Source of the DNA: Chitinophaga pinensis
Lineage (GTDB): Bacteria > Bacteroidota > Bacteroidia > Chitinophagales > CAMDFR01
DNA length: 64,000 nucleotides
Assembly: GCA_945897725.1 (NCBI GenBank)
Contig: CAMDFR010000001.1
Coordinates: 1 to 64,000, forward strand
Reading direction: 5' to 3'
The translations under genes and the position numbers were made by a program. Below, piece after piece: positions 18,628-28,002 of the stretch; positions within the stretch are counted from its first letter, which is position 1; each line of letters opens with the position of its first letter. The notes below the pieces were generated by a model. That model had not been told where the DNA came from, ran no database searches, and saw nothing but the letters and a program-made list of their open reading frames with translations.

Positions 18628-19896
18628 TATTTTTTCTAGTGCTATACCTCTAGATCCTTTTAGAAGGATATAATGATTTTTAATTCCTGCTTGTCTCCAC
18701 CATTCCCTTGCAGACCTACTATCTAAAAAATATAATCCTTCATTTTCATGAAGCATCGACTCAAATTCCTTGCCTACAAGGACTATTTGATCAAATTTAA
18801 ATTGTCGAATAACATTCAGAATATCTTGGTGCACTTCATGACTATAATCACCCATTTCACGCATGCCTCCAATGATAAGTATTTTATTTTGTTCCGTAGA
18901 ATTTCCGAAATTTTGTATCGCTAATGTCAGACTACTAGGGTTGGCATTGTAGGCATCCATGATAAAAGTATTAGAATCTATCCCTTTTATCTGCGAGCGA
19001 TTATTATCTGGTTGATAATTGGAAATCGCTGTTACAATGTCTATCTCTGACACATCAAAGAACACACCAATGGCAATAGCAGACATCATATTCATGAAAT
19101 TATAATCTCCTACCAATTGAGATTTGATTTGGTGATGCTTCCACTCTATTGTTAAAAAATTATCGCTACTAGGCGCTATACTACCTTTCACATCTGCGTT
19201 CGAACTTGCGCCATAAGTAAAAAAATTTTTGAAATTGGCAACCAGCTCAAGCAAAACTTGATCATCTTGATTCACAAAAAGTTTTCCTTCATTTTTGATT
19301 ACAGCAGCATAGAGCTCAGACTTTCCCTTTTTTACTCCCTCTGGCCCACCAAAACCCTCTAAATGTGCCAACCCAATGTTAGAAATCAATCCATGAGTAG
19401 GTCTTGTCCATTCACAATATGAAGCAATTTCACCTTGGTGATTAGCGCCCATTTCAATAATGGCTATCTCTGTGTCATCTTTAATGGACAATAAACTTAA
19501 TGGAACGCCTATATGATTGTTTAAATTACCAATGGTGGCGACAGTTTTAAATTTTTTGGATAAGACCTGGAAAATTAGTTCTTTGGTTGTCGTTTTACCA
19601 TTGCTACCAGTGATAGCAATAATTGGAATATCTAACTGATCTCGATGAAAGGCAGCTAGCTTTTGAAGGGTAGTCAACACATCTTCAACTAAAATTAAGT
19701 TTTCATTTTCAATGATTTTCTCATCAACAATCGAATAGGCTGCACCAAGCTCTAGCGCTTTTTCTGCATAAAGATTCCCATTGAAATTGTCACCTTTCAA
19801 GGCAAAGAAAAGATTCCCTGCTAGGATACTTCGAGTATCTGTACAGATGCCTGTAGAGGCTTTAAATAATTGATGTAACGCTGCAATGTTATTCAT
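18619..19896 (-). CDS. murF: UDP-N-acetylmuramoyl-tripeptide--D-alanyl-D-alanine ligase
   Basis: MurF adds D-Ala-D-Ala to the UDP-MurNAc-tripeptide in the cytoplasm, the last soluble step of peptidoglycan precursor synthesis. The 425-aa protein shows the N-terminal domain with CTDTRSILAGNLFFALKGDNFNGN, the ATP-binding loop ITGSNGKTTTKELI, NLNNHIGVPLSLL, EMGANHQGEI and, in the C-terminal domain, DAYNANPSSL and LIIGGMREMG. Length is close to the 430-450 typical of the family. It is 84 bp downstream of gldJ on the same strand with a terminator hairpin between them; the gldJ-murF pairing is also known from Flavobacterium. Confidence 0.95.
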   Translation of the reverse strand: MNNIAALHQLFKASTGICTDTRSILAGNLFFALKGDNFNGNLYAEKALELGAAYSIVDEKIIENENLILVEDVLTTLQKLAAFHRDQLDIPIIAITGSNGKTTTKELIFQVLSKKFKTVATIGNLNNHIGVPLSLLSIKDDTEIAIIEMGANHQGEIASYCEWTRPTHGLISNIGLAHLEGFGGPEGVKKGKSELYAAVIKNEGKLFVNQDDQVLLELVANFKNFFTYGASSNADVKGSIAPSSDNFLTIEWKHHQIKSQLVGDYNFMNMMSAIAIGVFFDVSEIDIVTAISNYQPDNNRSQIKGIDSNTFIMDAYNANPSSLTLAIQNFGNSTEQNKILIIGGMREMGDYSHEVHQDILNVIRQFKFDQIVLVGKEFESMLHENEGLYFLDSRSAREWWRQAGIKNHYILLKGSRGIALEKILE

Positions 19897-19931
19897 CTTG
19901 TATAAAAAATATTAGACTTGGGATACTCTAA

Positions 19932-19961
19932 AAAAAGCCCCCCGATTTCGGAGGGCTTTTT
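19932..19961 (-). terminator. Intrinsic terminator between gldJ and murF
   Basis: AAAAAGCCC-C-CCG and CGG-A-GGGCTTTTT form a 12-bp stem with one mismatch and an ATTT loop. On the minus strand it is followed by seven T, as expected for a Rho-independent terminator 20 bp after the gldJ stop. Confidence 0.85.
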
Positions 19962-19980
19962 ATTATATATTATATGTTGC

Positions 19981-21471
19981 CTATTTTTTTCTTCCTTTGG
20001 TGCCTCCTTTAAAGAAGTTACCAGCCTTAGAATCATTTCCAGCTGGCGCTCCTAATCGATCCATACAACATCTGAAGCCAATATCATCTGTTGATTGTTC
20101 TTGGTCTAAGAATCTTCTAGATCCTGGAGATATAAAATAAGCTCTATCCTTCCAAGAACCACCTTTATAGACTCTTGCTTTATCATCTATAAGTGATGCA
20201 GCACCATAAGCATATTTAGTCCAAGAATTATCATCACCATCAGTAAAGTTGATTACATCACCTTTTTTATAGTTTCTTCTGTTCGCATTTTCATCAGCAG
20301 TAACCACTCTTTTCACCAAGTGACCTAAAGAATCTTTTTCTATTGGAACGCCTTCTGGATCTAAAACTGTCGTTTTATATACGTTACCTCTAAACGATCT
20401 GAAGTCATTCATATCATATGTTGTCATTGGTCGGTATACATCCATTACCCACTCACTTACGTTACCTGACATGTTATACAAACCATAATCGTTTGGATAA
20501 AAAGACTTCACGAGTGCCGTAATATCGGCGTTATCGTTCAAGTTTCCAGCAAGACCCATATTATCACCACCACCTCTTTTAAAGTTGGCAAGAAAATCAC
20601 CTTGCCAGCTACCGAATTTAGGGTAACGCGTAGAGGTACCATTCCATGGATAGATTCTCTGATCAGAAAAACGTTCTTCGTCTTTATAAGGTAAATTTCC
20701 AATTAAGCCTTTTGCTGCGAATTCCCATTCCGCCTCTGTCGGCAGACGATAGATTGGCAATAAAATTCCATCTTCCATTCTTACTTTTCTTGTGCCAGAA
20801 CCCTGTGGATTTAAATCAACAAGATTCTTTTTTACCATGCCCTCGTATTGTCCGATAAGGTAGGCTTCTGTATTGAAGTTGTCTTCATTCACTTGATTCA
20901 TGTTTAATTCCAATACGCCTTCTCTAATCAAGATCATTTCGTTTACTCTATCTGTTCTCCATGCACAAAAGTCCGTAGCTTGCAACCAATTTACACCAAC
21001 TACCGGATAGTCTTGAAAAGCAGGATGTCTCAAATAATACTCTACATATGGCTCGTTATAAGCTAATTCATGTCTCCAAACCAAGGTATCTGGTGTTGCT
21101 TTTCTAAGAACTGACGGATAATCAATTCCATACGTTCTATCTAACCAATACAAATATTCACGGTATTGAGAATTTGAAATTTCCGTTTCATCCATATAGA
21201 ATGAACTTACTGTAGCTCTTCTTGAAATATTATTGTGCTCATACAAAACATCTTGTTCTGTATTTCCCATCACAAAAGTACCACCTTCTACTAAAACCAA
21301 ACCTGGTCCTGTCTCTTGGCCTGCATAGTCTTTCTTTTCAAATCCGCCCCATTTCTTGTCATTATAACCCCAGCCTGTAACACTAGACTTTTCCTTTGCG
21401 CAAGAAGAGACAAAAATTGACATTATCATCACTAAGACAATAATAATAACACTGCTAATTCTTTTCATCAT
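19981..21471 (-). CDS. gldJ: Gliding motility / type IX secretion lipoprotein GldJ
   Basis: GldJ is an outer-membrane lipoprotein with a formylglycine-generating-enzyme-like (SUMF1) fold; in Flavobacterium it is needed for gliding and stabilises GldK. The 496-aa protein has a lipoprotein signal (SIFVSSC, Cys near 24), the GldJ-type lead-in TGWGYNDKKWGGFE and ETGPGLVLVEGGTFVMGNTEQD, and the SUMF1 motifs DETEISNSQYREYLYWLD, PVVGVNWLQATDFCAWRTDR, RLPTEAEWEFAAKG, GLYNMSGNVSEWVMDVY and GGSWKD...RRFLDQ...IGFRCC. The paralog GldK shares the fold, but the TGWxYND...GLVLVEGG segment and the murF/porU/porV context favour GldJ. It is transcribed with, or just after, the PorP-family gene (45 bp gap) and ends at a strong terminator. 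Confidence 0.88.
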   Translation of the reverse strand: MMKRISSVIIIVLVMIMSIFVSSCAKEKSSVTGWGYNDKKWGGFEKKDYAGQETGPGLVLVEGGTFVMGNTEQDVLYEHNNISRRATVSSFYMDETEISNSQYREYLYWLDRTYGIDYPSVLRKATPDTLVWRHELAYNEPYVEYYLRHPAFQDYPVVGVNWLQATDFCAWRTDRVNEMILIREGVLELNMNQVNEDNFNTEAYLIGQYEGMVKKNLVDLNPQGSGTRKVRMEDGILLPIYRLPTEAEWEFAAKGLIGNLPYKDEERFSDQRIYPWNGTSTRYPKFGSWQGDFLANFKRGGGDNMGLAGNLNDNADITALVKSFYPNDYGLYNMSGNVSEWVMDVYRPMTTYDMNDFRSFRGNVYKTTVLDPEGVPIEKDSLGHLVKRVVTADENANRRNYKKGDVINFTDGDDNSWTKYAYGAASLIDDKARVYKGGSWKDRAYFISPGSRRFLDQEQSTDDIGFRCCMDRLGAPAGNDSKAGNFFKGGTKGRKK

Positions 21472-21516
21472 ATTTTTAATTTTTTCTGAAATCGTCTGCT
21501 AAATTAGACCTTTTTT

Positions 21517-22542
21517 TTAGAATTTTAAAATTTCTGGGCAATTTAATATCCCTTTTCTGTTTTTAGGGTTCAGTGAGTTGTCATTTTTACCTATGTTGAA
21601 GGTAAGAGTGACCTCATGTGTACCACCTGTTTTTTTGATTAATTTTGATACCGTCAAGTCGTAACTGTAACCCGCTCTAAAAATCCCCTTTCTGAGACCG
21701 AACAAAAATATAACGGCATCGCTATTACGAATATTGTGTCTGTACCATAGTCCTCCATAAATAAATTTTACATTCAGAAGCATTCCTACATTAATCTGAC
21801 TAAAGTTTTTTTGTTGAACAAACAAAGCGTTTGGAGAGAGGTATACATCATCTACTCTTCTGATTTTGAATGGGATAATAGCACCCGCATGCAGTGAGTA
21901 TTTTAATGGAATGCTGGCTTCATTTCCTCCAATAATTGATTCTTTAGGGCGCAGCAAATGACTAATACTGAAACCACCATAATACCTTCCATTAAAAACC
22001 AAGACACCTGCGCCCATATCGAAAATATTTTTACTAAAAGAACTAGGTGTAATTTCTTGCGTATTATTGGGTACTCGAAAGCTTTGATAAAAGCCTCTTA
22101 AGGGATCTATTTGATCGGAGAACAATAACTGATGCCAATCGACGTACTTATTTGTGTAAGAACCCTCCAATCCTATTCTAAGCCCGACCTTTTTACTTAA
22201 TCTAATCTGAAAAGAATAATCAATTCCGATATTATTTGAGACCATTAATCCGTTTGCAATTCTATCGCTGCTAACCCACAAACCTAATCCACTCTTTATT
22301 TTCTCGAAATGTTGGTCGTAGCTGCCAGCATAAGTAACAAAACCCCCATTGAAACCCGCACCAAGGCTTGGCCATTGATTTCTATAAGCAATAGAAAAGC
22401 GAGGAGAATAGGCAGTCCCAGCCATTGCTGGATTCATCAATACAGGTAAAGAAAAATATTGGCTAAATGCAACATCTTGTCCATTAACGCTGTTTGTGCT
22501 GAATAAACAGCATACTAAAAAAAAATAAAATACTCTTTTCAA
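21517..22542 (-). CDS. PorP/SprF family type IX secretion membrane protein
   Basis: The 341-aa protein has a signal peptide (about 1-21) followed by the family opening DVAFSQYFSLPVLMNPAMAGTAYSPRFSIAYRNQWPSLG, then alternating amphipathic strands with GLGLWVSSDRIANG, GVLVFNGRYYGGFSISHLLRP and a final beta-strand, as in the outer-membrane beta-barrel PorP/SprF family. PorP in Porphyromonas and SprF in Flavobacterium assist secretion or anchoring of cargo, mostly of type B sorting domain. Genomes often hold many copies, each paired with a cargo gene. Here the only type B cargo in the window is at 13006-17370. The gene is 45 bp upstream of gldJ on the same strand and divergent from porU. Confidence 0.85.
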   Translation of the reverse strand: MKRVFYFFLVCCLFSTNSVNGQDVAFSQYFSLPVLMNPAMAGTAYSPRFSIAYRNQWPSLGAGFNGGFVTYAGSYDQHFEKIKSGLGLWVSSDRIANGLMVSNNIGIDYSFQIRLSKKVGLRIGLEGSYTNKYVDWHQLLFSDQIDPLRGFYQSFRVPNNTQEITPSSFSKNIFDMGAGVLVFNGRYYGGFSISHLLRPKESIIGGNEASIPLKYSLHAGAIIPFKIRRVDDVYLSPNALFVQQKNFSQINVGMLLNVKFIYGGLWYRHNIRNSDAVIFLFGLRKGIFRAGYSYDLTVSKLIKKTGGTHEVTLTFNIGKNDNSLNPKNRKGILNCPEILKF

Positions 22543-22649
22543 AAGAAATAATTGATGTAATATTATTCTATTAATACCGTTAATGATTTGTATTTTTATA
22601 TTTAGTAAAAACTATATCGAGTGCAATTTTACGCTAAACTATTATCTAA

Positions 22650-25600
22650 ATGAACAAAAAAAAATATCTTCTTTGCTGGCTACCTCTTTTTTGTTGCTTT
22701 TCTTTACTTTACACAAACGAATTATTTGCGGAAAAATTGCATATAAAATTAGAATGGAATGACACTTTAAAAAAAATAAACACCACAAATTCAGAAACCC
22801 TTGCCTTGATATCATTTGTGGGAAGCTATAATGGAGAGAACGATAATTTCCTTCCTACCTTTCAGAAAGAGATTGCGATTAGTCGAGTTGGGAATATTAC
22901 CTGCGTTATCAGCAACGCTAGATACGAAAGTGTTATAAACAATGCATTTGCTGGGGCAGATAAAGTTAGCTCAGACGTTTTAGTAAAAGCCATGGGAAGC
23001 TATTACAAGAAGCAGCCAAAAGGCGTGATATCCTTGTTACCTCTGAGAAAAAATGCTAGCTCAGGTAATATTGAAAAGCTGATTGAATGCGATATTGAAT
23101 ATAGCATCAGCGCTTCATCATCTTCGGCAGGTGAGGGTCGAGATTATGTAAACAATTCCGTTTTAAGCTCTGGAAATTGGTATAAGATTGCTATTCCGGC
23201 ATCGGGCATGTATAAAATGGATTATAATTTTTTATCCAGCAAACTTAATATCAATATGTCTACTCTAAATCTTGGACAGATAGGTGTTTTTGGTGAAGGT
23301 GGTGGGATGCTTCCTGAAAAATGTGGTGATTCAAGGACTGATGACCTGAAAGAATTGTCAATTAAAATTGTCGACAATAACAATAATGGTAAAATTGATA
23401 ATGATGATTATATTTATTTCTATGCCGAAGGCCCTCTGACATGGCGTTATAATGGAGTTTCCAATCGCTTTGAACATACACTCAATCTTTATGATACCAA
23501 AACCTACTACTATTTTACACCAGATAAAGGAATGTCAAAACAAGCCTCTCCTCAAGCTTCTACAGCAGGAGGAACATTGATTACATCATTTGATGATTAT
23601 GCCGTGTATGAGTCAGAGAAAACTAATTTTTTAAAGTCAGGCAGGACTTGGTATGGGAAACCAATGACTAATATTGATAACGTATTGCCCTTTACTATGG
23701 ATTTTGTGAATCTAGTGTCAGGTAGTACGGCTAATGTAAGATCCGTCATGGCCGCAAGGTCAACAACAACATCCAGTAATCTTAGCCTCTCTATAAATGG
23801 CGGCAATGTTTTAACTCATATTGTAAGTACGGTTCCTATTGACTATACTCAAGATTATGCCAGAAATGATGAATTGAGCCGCAGCTTCATTCCATCTAGC
23901 AGCAATCTAAACCTCAATTACACTTTTTCAAACCTAGACAATTCAGCCATCGGTTGGCTCGATTTTGTTGAAGTCAATGTAAAAAGAAATCTAAGCTTTT
24001 CAGGAAGTTTTCTTCCATTTCAGACAGCTACCAATGTTGGAACTGGGCTAGTTTCTAAGTTTCAATTGGCGAATACAACGAGCAGTGTTTCTATTTGGGA
24101 TATTACCAACCTCTTTGATGCGAGAGAACAACAGACGAATCAGATTGGTACTATACAAGAATTTTCATTAACAACTCCAATCTTACGCCATTTTATTTCA
24201 TTTGATAGAAGCGCTTCGGCAACTTTCACGACACCATCGTTTATTGAAAAAATTGACAATCAAGACTTGCACAGTCTTGCTTCCTCTCATCCTGACATGA
24301 TTATTGTTGCACCTAAAGATTTGGCCGTAAGCGCCGATAATCTTGCAAACCTGCATAGATTGGAAGGCTTAAGTGTTGAGGTTATTAGAACCGATCAATT
24401 ATATAATGAGTTTAGCGGTGGAACAGCAGATCCTACTGCCATAAGAGACTTTATGAAGTTGCTTTATGATAAAGCTGGATCGAATTTTAATGATTTACCG
24501 CAATATTTGCTTCTTTATGCAGATGCATCTTTCGATCCACAAACTGGAAGAACACAGGATGAAAAGAATCTAATTCCAACATATGAAAGTATAAATAGCG
24601 TTTCTCCTACCTCATCTTATTGTTCTGATGATTATTTTGGATGTTTAGACAATTTGGAGGGTGGTGACATGAATTCATTAGCAAACATCATGGACGTTAG
24701 TGTTGGCCGAATTCCTGTTAGAAGCGTGGAGGAGGCGAATGGTGTCAATAATAAAATTTTTCACTATAAATCTGCTAACTCTTTTGGTAATTGGAGAAGT
24801 ACATTAACCTATGTGGCAGATGACGAGGACAACAATACCCATGTGAGAAGCTGCGACCTAATTGCAGAAAGAATTAGGAACGCCTATCCAATGTATAATA
24901 TTGATAAAATATATCTTGATGCCTTTCGTGAAGAAAGAACGCCAGCAGGAGATAGATACCCAGATGTAAACAATGCCATAAAAAATAAATTGTTTCAAGG
25001 ATCTTTAATTTTTAACTGGATTGGACATGGAGGCGTGCAGAATTGGGCACATGAAAGAATCTTTGATGTGAGCGATATTAATGCACTTAAAAACATTGAC
25101 AAGTTGCCTCTTTTTTTTACAGCTACCTGCGATTTTAGTAAGTTTGACGAAGAGGGAATAACCACGGCTGGTGAAAGATTACTGACAGTTCCTGGCGGTG
25201 GAGCGATTGCACTTATCACCACGGTGAGATTGGTTTACTCCTCATCTAATGATGCGCTGAATAGTGCTTTTTCTAACATTGTTTTTGAACCCTATCTTGG
25301 AAGAAAACCAACTATGGGTGAATTAGTAATGACGAGCAAGAATAACTTGCTTCTTGCTATTTCTGCGGATCCTATCAATACTAGAAAATTCACATTATTA
25401 GGAGATCCCGCTTTAACCTTGAATTACCCCGAATATTCAGTTGCTACCACCAAAATAAATAATAGACTTTTACCATCTGAAACAGATACATTGAGTGCAC
25501 TTGAATACATTAGTATTGAAGGTGAAGTTAGAGACGCAAGCAATACTAAGTTAAATAGTTTTAATGGTGAAATTTTTCCAACTGTGTACGACAAATCTCA

Positions 25601-26510
25601 GCACTTAAAAACATTAGCAAATGATGGTGGTGATGTTTTTGATTTTGAGTTGCAAAAAAATGCTATTTTTAAAGGAAAGGCAAGTGTTACGAATGGGGCG
25701 TTCAGTTTTTCTTTTATTGTTCCTAAAGATATCGATTACAGTATAGGTATTGGAAAGATAAGCTATTATGCCGACAACGGCATTACGGATGCTGCAGGAT
25801 ATTCTTTTAATGCTTACGTTGGAGGTGTGGCAGATAGTTTTGGGACAGACAATGAAGGCCCTAAGATATTACTATACATGAATGACGAAAAATTTGTGTA
25901 TGGCGGGACAACGGATGAGAAACCTATTTTACTTATCAAGTTAGAAGATAATAATGGTATAAATACCGCTGGGTTGGGTATTGGTCATGATATTTCATGC
26001 ATTTTGGACAAGAATGAAAAAAGTAAAATAGCGTTGAATGATTTTTATGAGGGTGAACTTAATAATTATAAAAAAGGGAATGTAAAGTATCCATTCTATA
26101 ACTTGTCAGAAGGGAAACATGATATTGAAGTAAAAGCATGGGATGTATTTAACAATAGCTCGACGGCTTATTCGGAATTCTATGTCTCAAAATCAGCAAC
26201 ATTAGCATTAAAACATGTATTGAATTATCCGAACCCATTTACAACGAACACTCGTTTTATGTTTGAGCATAATAGAGCGGGAGATAATTTAGACGTCAAC
26301 ATACAAATATTTACAGTGGCAGGTAAAATTGTAAAAACTATTCAAGCTAATATAGCAAGTGAAGGATATAGGGTTGACAATATTCAATGGGATGGACGAG
26401 ATGATTTTGGCGACAAGATCGGCAGAGGTATATATATCTATAAAGTGAGTGTCAGAACAAGTGAAGGCCTAGTCTCTTCACAATTTGAAAAGTTAGTTAT
26501 CCTACAATAA
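22650..26510 (+). CDS. porU: Type IX secretion sortase PorU (C25 gingipain-like cysteine protease)
   Basis: PorU works at the cell surface: it cleaves the C-terminal sorting domain of T9SS cargo and joins the cargo to A-LPS. The 1286-aa protein has a signal peptide (about 1-27), a long N-terminal beta region, and a C25 peptidase domain with YLLLYADASFDP, DDYFGCLDN, VSVGRIPVRSVEEA, NWIGHGGVQNWAHE (His near 793) and FTATCDFSKFDE (Cys near 827), the catalytic pair. The end (LNYPNPFTTNTRFMF...GRGIYIYKVSVRT) is a sorting-domain-like module, which PorU itself keeps. Length fits the family (about 1150-1300). PorU forms the attachment complex with PorV, encoded 94 bp downstream. Confidence 0.93.
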   Translation: MNKKKYLLCWLPLFCCFSLLYTNELFAEKLHIKLEWNDTLKKINTTNSETLALISFVGSYNGENDNFLPTFQKEIAISRVGNITCVISNARYESVINNAFAGADKVSSDVLVKAMGSYYKKQPKGVISLLPLRKNASSGNIEKLIECDIEYSISASSSSAGEGRDYVNNSVLSSGNWYKIAIPASGMYKMDYNFLSSKLNINMSTLNLGQIGVFGEGGGMLPEKCGDSRTDDLKELSIKIVDNNNNGKIDNDDYIYFYAEGPLTWRYNGVSNRFEHTLNLYDTKTYYYFTPDKGMSKQASPQASTAGGTLITSFDDYAVYESEKTNFLKSGRTWYGKPMTNIDNVLPFTMDFVNLVSGSTANVRSVMAARSTTTSSNLSLSINGGNVLTHIVSTVPIDYTQDYARNDELSRSFIPSSSNLNLNYTFSNLDNSAIGWLDFVEVNVKRNLSFSGSFLPFQTATNVGTGLVSKFQLANTTSSVSIWDITNLFDAREQQTNQIGTIQEFSLTTPILRHFISFDRSASATFTTPSFIEKIDNQDLHSLASSHPDMIIVAPKDLAVSADNLANLHRLEGLSVEVIRTDQLYNEFSGGTADPTAIRDFMKLLYDKAGSNFNDLPQYLLLYADASFDPQTGRTQDEKNLIPTYESINSVSPTSSYCSDDYFGCLDNLEGGDMNSLANIMDVSVGRIPVRSVEEANGVNNKIFHYKSANSFGNWRSTLTYVADDEDNNTHVRSCDLIAERIRNAYPMYNIDKIYLDAFREERTPAGDRYPDVNNAIKNKLFQGSLIFNWIGHGGVQNWAHERIFDVSDINALKNIDKLPLFFTATCDFSKFDEEGITTAGERLLTVPGGGAIALITTVRLVYSSSNDALNSAFSNIVFEPYLGRKPTMGELVMTSKNNLLLAISADPINTRKFTLLGDPALTLNYPEYSVATTKINNRLLPSETDTLSALEYISIEGEVRDASNTKLNSFNGEIFPTVYDKSQHLKTLANDGGDVFDFELQKNAIFKGKASVTNGAFSFSFIVPKDIDYSIGIGKISYYADNGITDAAGYSFNAYVGGVADSFGTDNEGPKILLYMNDEKFVYGGTTDEKPILLIKLEDNNGINTAGLGIGHDISCILDKNEKSKIALNDFYEGELNNYKKGNVKYPFYNLSEGKHDIEVKAWDVFNNSSTAYSEFYVSKSATLALKHVLNYPNPFTTNTRFMFEHNRAGDNLDVNIQIFTVAGKIVKTIQANIASEGYRVDNIQWDGRDDFGDKIGRGIYIYKVSVRTSEGLVSSQFEKLVILQ

Positions 26511-26574
26511 AATTATTTTTTAGCGTTAAAGTATTGTCAATACAAATATTAAATGTAGATTAAGGGAAATTATG

Positions 26575-26582
26575 TATTTTTG
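26575..26582 (+). promoter_or_regulatory. -7 box (TATTTTTG) for porV
   Basis: TATTTTTG matches TAnnTTTG and covers the codons after an upstream ATG at 26572, so translation from that ATG is unlikely on this transcript. The ATG at 26605 or 26608 lies 22-25 bp past the box. porV may also be read through from porU. Confidence 0.5.
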
Positions 26583-26604
26583 TTCATATCTCAAGCAAAA
26601 TAAA

Positions 26605-27867
26605 ATGATGTTTAGAAAAATTTCTGTTATTTCAATGTTCTTATTCGGATGCGCGCAAATCCAAATGTTTGCACAAGGGGTTGGAGGAAGTTCTGGAGGA
26701 ATTACCGATGTAAATACTGTTACTACCGCTGTTCCCTTTCTTCGTGTAGCTCCTGACGCACGCGCTGGAGGAATGGGTGATGTGGGCATCGCAACGACTT
26801 CTGATCTCAATTCCATTTATCACAATACAGCAAAACTAGCTTTTGTATCCGGTGATTACGGTGTCGCTATTCATTATACCCCTTGGCTCAAAAGCCTAGT
26901 TCCTGACATAAATTTAGTTGGCTTAAATGGTTATTACAAAATAAAGCAAAAGCAAACTGTTGCTTTGGGATTAAGATATTTTTCTCTAGGTAATATCACC
27001 TTCACCGACAACGGTGGAAATACAATAAGAAATTTCAGACCTTATGAAATGGCTTTAGATGGTCACTTTGCAAGGGCACTGAGCAAAAATGTTAGTGTTG
27101 CCATTGGATTAAGATTTATATATTCCAACCTAGCCACAGGAATTACGCCTCAAGGTGGAGAGACTATCAAACCAGGTATTTCTGGTGCAGGTGATGTCTC
27201 TGTCTACTACAAACAACCCATCAAGTTTAAAAATGGAATGAAATCAGATTTTAGTTTTGGTCTGGCACTTACAAATATTGGAAGTAAAATTTCATATACC
27301 AATAGTGCCATCAAGGACTTTATTCCCACGAATATGGGTGTTGGAATAGGGTATCATATTGATATTAATGAGCACAATGAAATTGGCATTTACTATGATT
27401 TAAACAAGTTAATGGTGCCTACTCCGAACAAAATTGATGCTAATAATAACGGCGCTTATGATTTTAGAGAACAAAAAAATATTGCGAAAACAATGTTTAC
27501 CTCATTTAATGACGCACCGGGTAAATTGGATGCTAATGGGAATGTAATCAAAGGCTCCAAATCAAAAGAAGAACTTAATGAATTGATGCATGGTGTTGCG
27601 CTTGAATATTGGTATTCTAAATTAGTAGCCTTCAGACTAGGTTATTTTTATGAGGCTCCTACTAAGGGTAATCGAAATTTCTTAACTGTGGGTGTGGGTG
27701 CCAAATATTCCATCTTTGGATTTGATTTTTCATATCTAGTTCCAACCTCACCTGTTAAACAACCTTTGGATAATACGTTGCGATTCTCGTTGATTTTTGA
27801 TTTCAATAAAGCTAGTGATCCATTATTGAAAAAGAAGGCTGGTGAAAGTACCGTTCCTACACCATAA
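26605..27867 (+). CDS. porV: Type IX secretion outer membrane shuttle protein PorV
   Basis: PorV (LptO) is an outer-membrane FadL-like beta-barrel that collects cargo from the T9SS translocon and presents it to PorU. The 420-aa protein has a signal peptide (SVISMFLFGCAQIQMFAQ), then the family opening TAVPFLRVAPDARAGGMGDVGIATTSDLNSIYHNTAKLAF, repeated barrel strands (GLRYFSLGNITFTD, GLRFIYSNLATG, SDFSFGLALTNIGSKISY) and a C-terminal strand (DNTLRFSLIFDF). The opening is typical of PorV/PorQ and, with porU next to it, indicates PorV. The ATG at 26605 is chosen because it starts a normal signal peptide and follows a -7 box. An adjacent ATG at 26608 is equally possible. Confidence 0.93.
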   Translation: MMFRKISVISMFLFGCAQIQMFAQGVGGSSGGITDVNTVTTAVPFLRVAPDARAGGMGDVGIATTSDLNSIYHNTAKLAFVSGDYGVAIHYTPWLKSLVPDINLVGLNGYYKIKQKQTVALGLRYFSLGNITFTDNGGNTIRNFRPYEMALDGHFARALSKNVSVAIGLRFIYSNLATGITPQGGETIKPGISGAGDVSVYYKQPIKFKNGMKSDFSFGLALTNIGSKISYTNSAIKDFIPTNMGVGIGYHIDINEHNEIGIYYDLNKLMVPTPNKIDANNNGAYDFREQKNIAKTMFTSFNDAPGKLDANGNVIKGSKSKEELNELMHGVALEYWYSKLVAFRLGYFYEAPTKGNRNFLTVGVGAKYSIFGFDFSYLVPTSPVKQPLDNTLRFSLIFDFNKASDPLLKKKAGESTVPTP

Positions 27868-27886
27868 TTAAAAAATCCATACAAAG

Positions 27887-27917
27887 AAAAACCGTATCAA
27901 TTTTTGATACGGTTTTT
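27887..27917 (+). terminator. Bidirectional terminator between porV and the M3 peptidase gene
   Basis: A 14-bp perfect stem, AAAAACCGTATCAA (27887-27900) and TTGATACGGTTTTT (27904-27917), has a 3-nt loop and T-runs on both strands. It lies 20 bp after porV and also downstream of the leftward gene ending at 28003. Confidence 0.9.
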
Positions 27918-28002
27918 TTGTGTTATTATGCTTGGAGTGATTTTAATCTTTAAACTATTCTTAAGCCAGATTCGCTTATTATTGAAGCATTTGGAGTAGT
28001 AA

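Noticed and set aside
19981-21471. GldK instead of GldJ
   Set aside because: GldK has the same SUMF1 fold, but the TGWxYND...GLVLVEGG lead-in and the murF/porU/porV neighbours fit GldJ, and gldLMN are not next to it.
26572-26604. Upstream ATG as start of PorV
   Set aside because: It lies before and within a TATTTTTG -7 box and would place an odd extension before the signal peptide.
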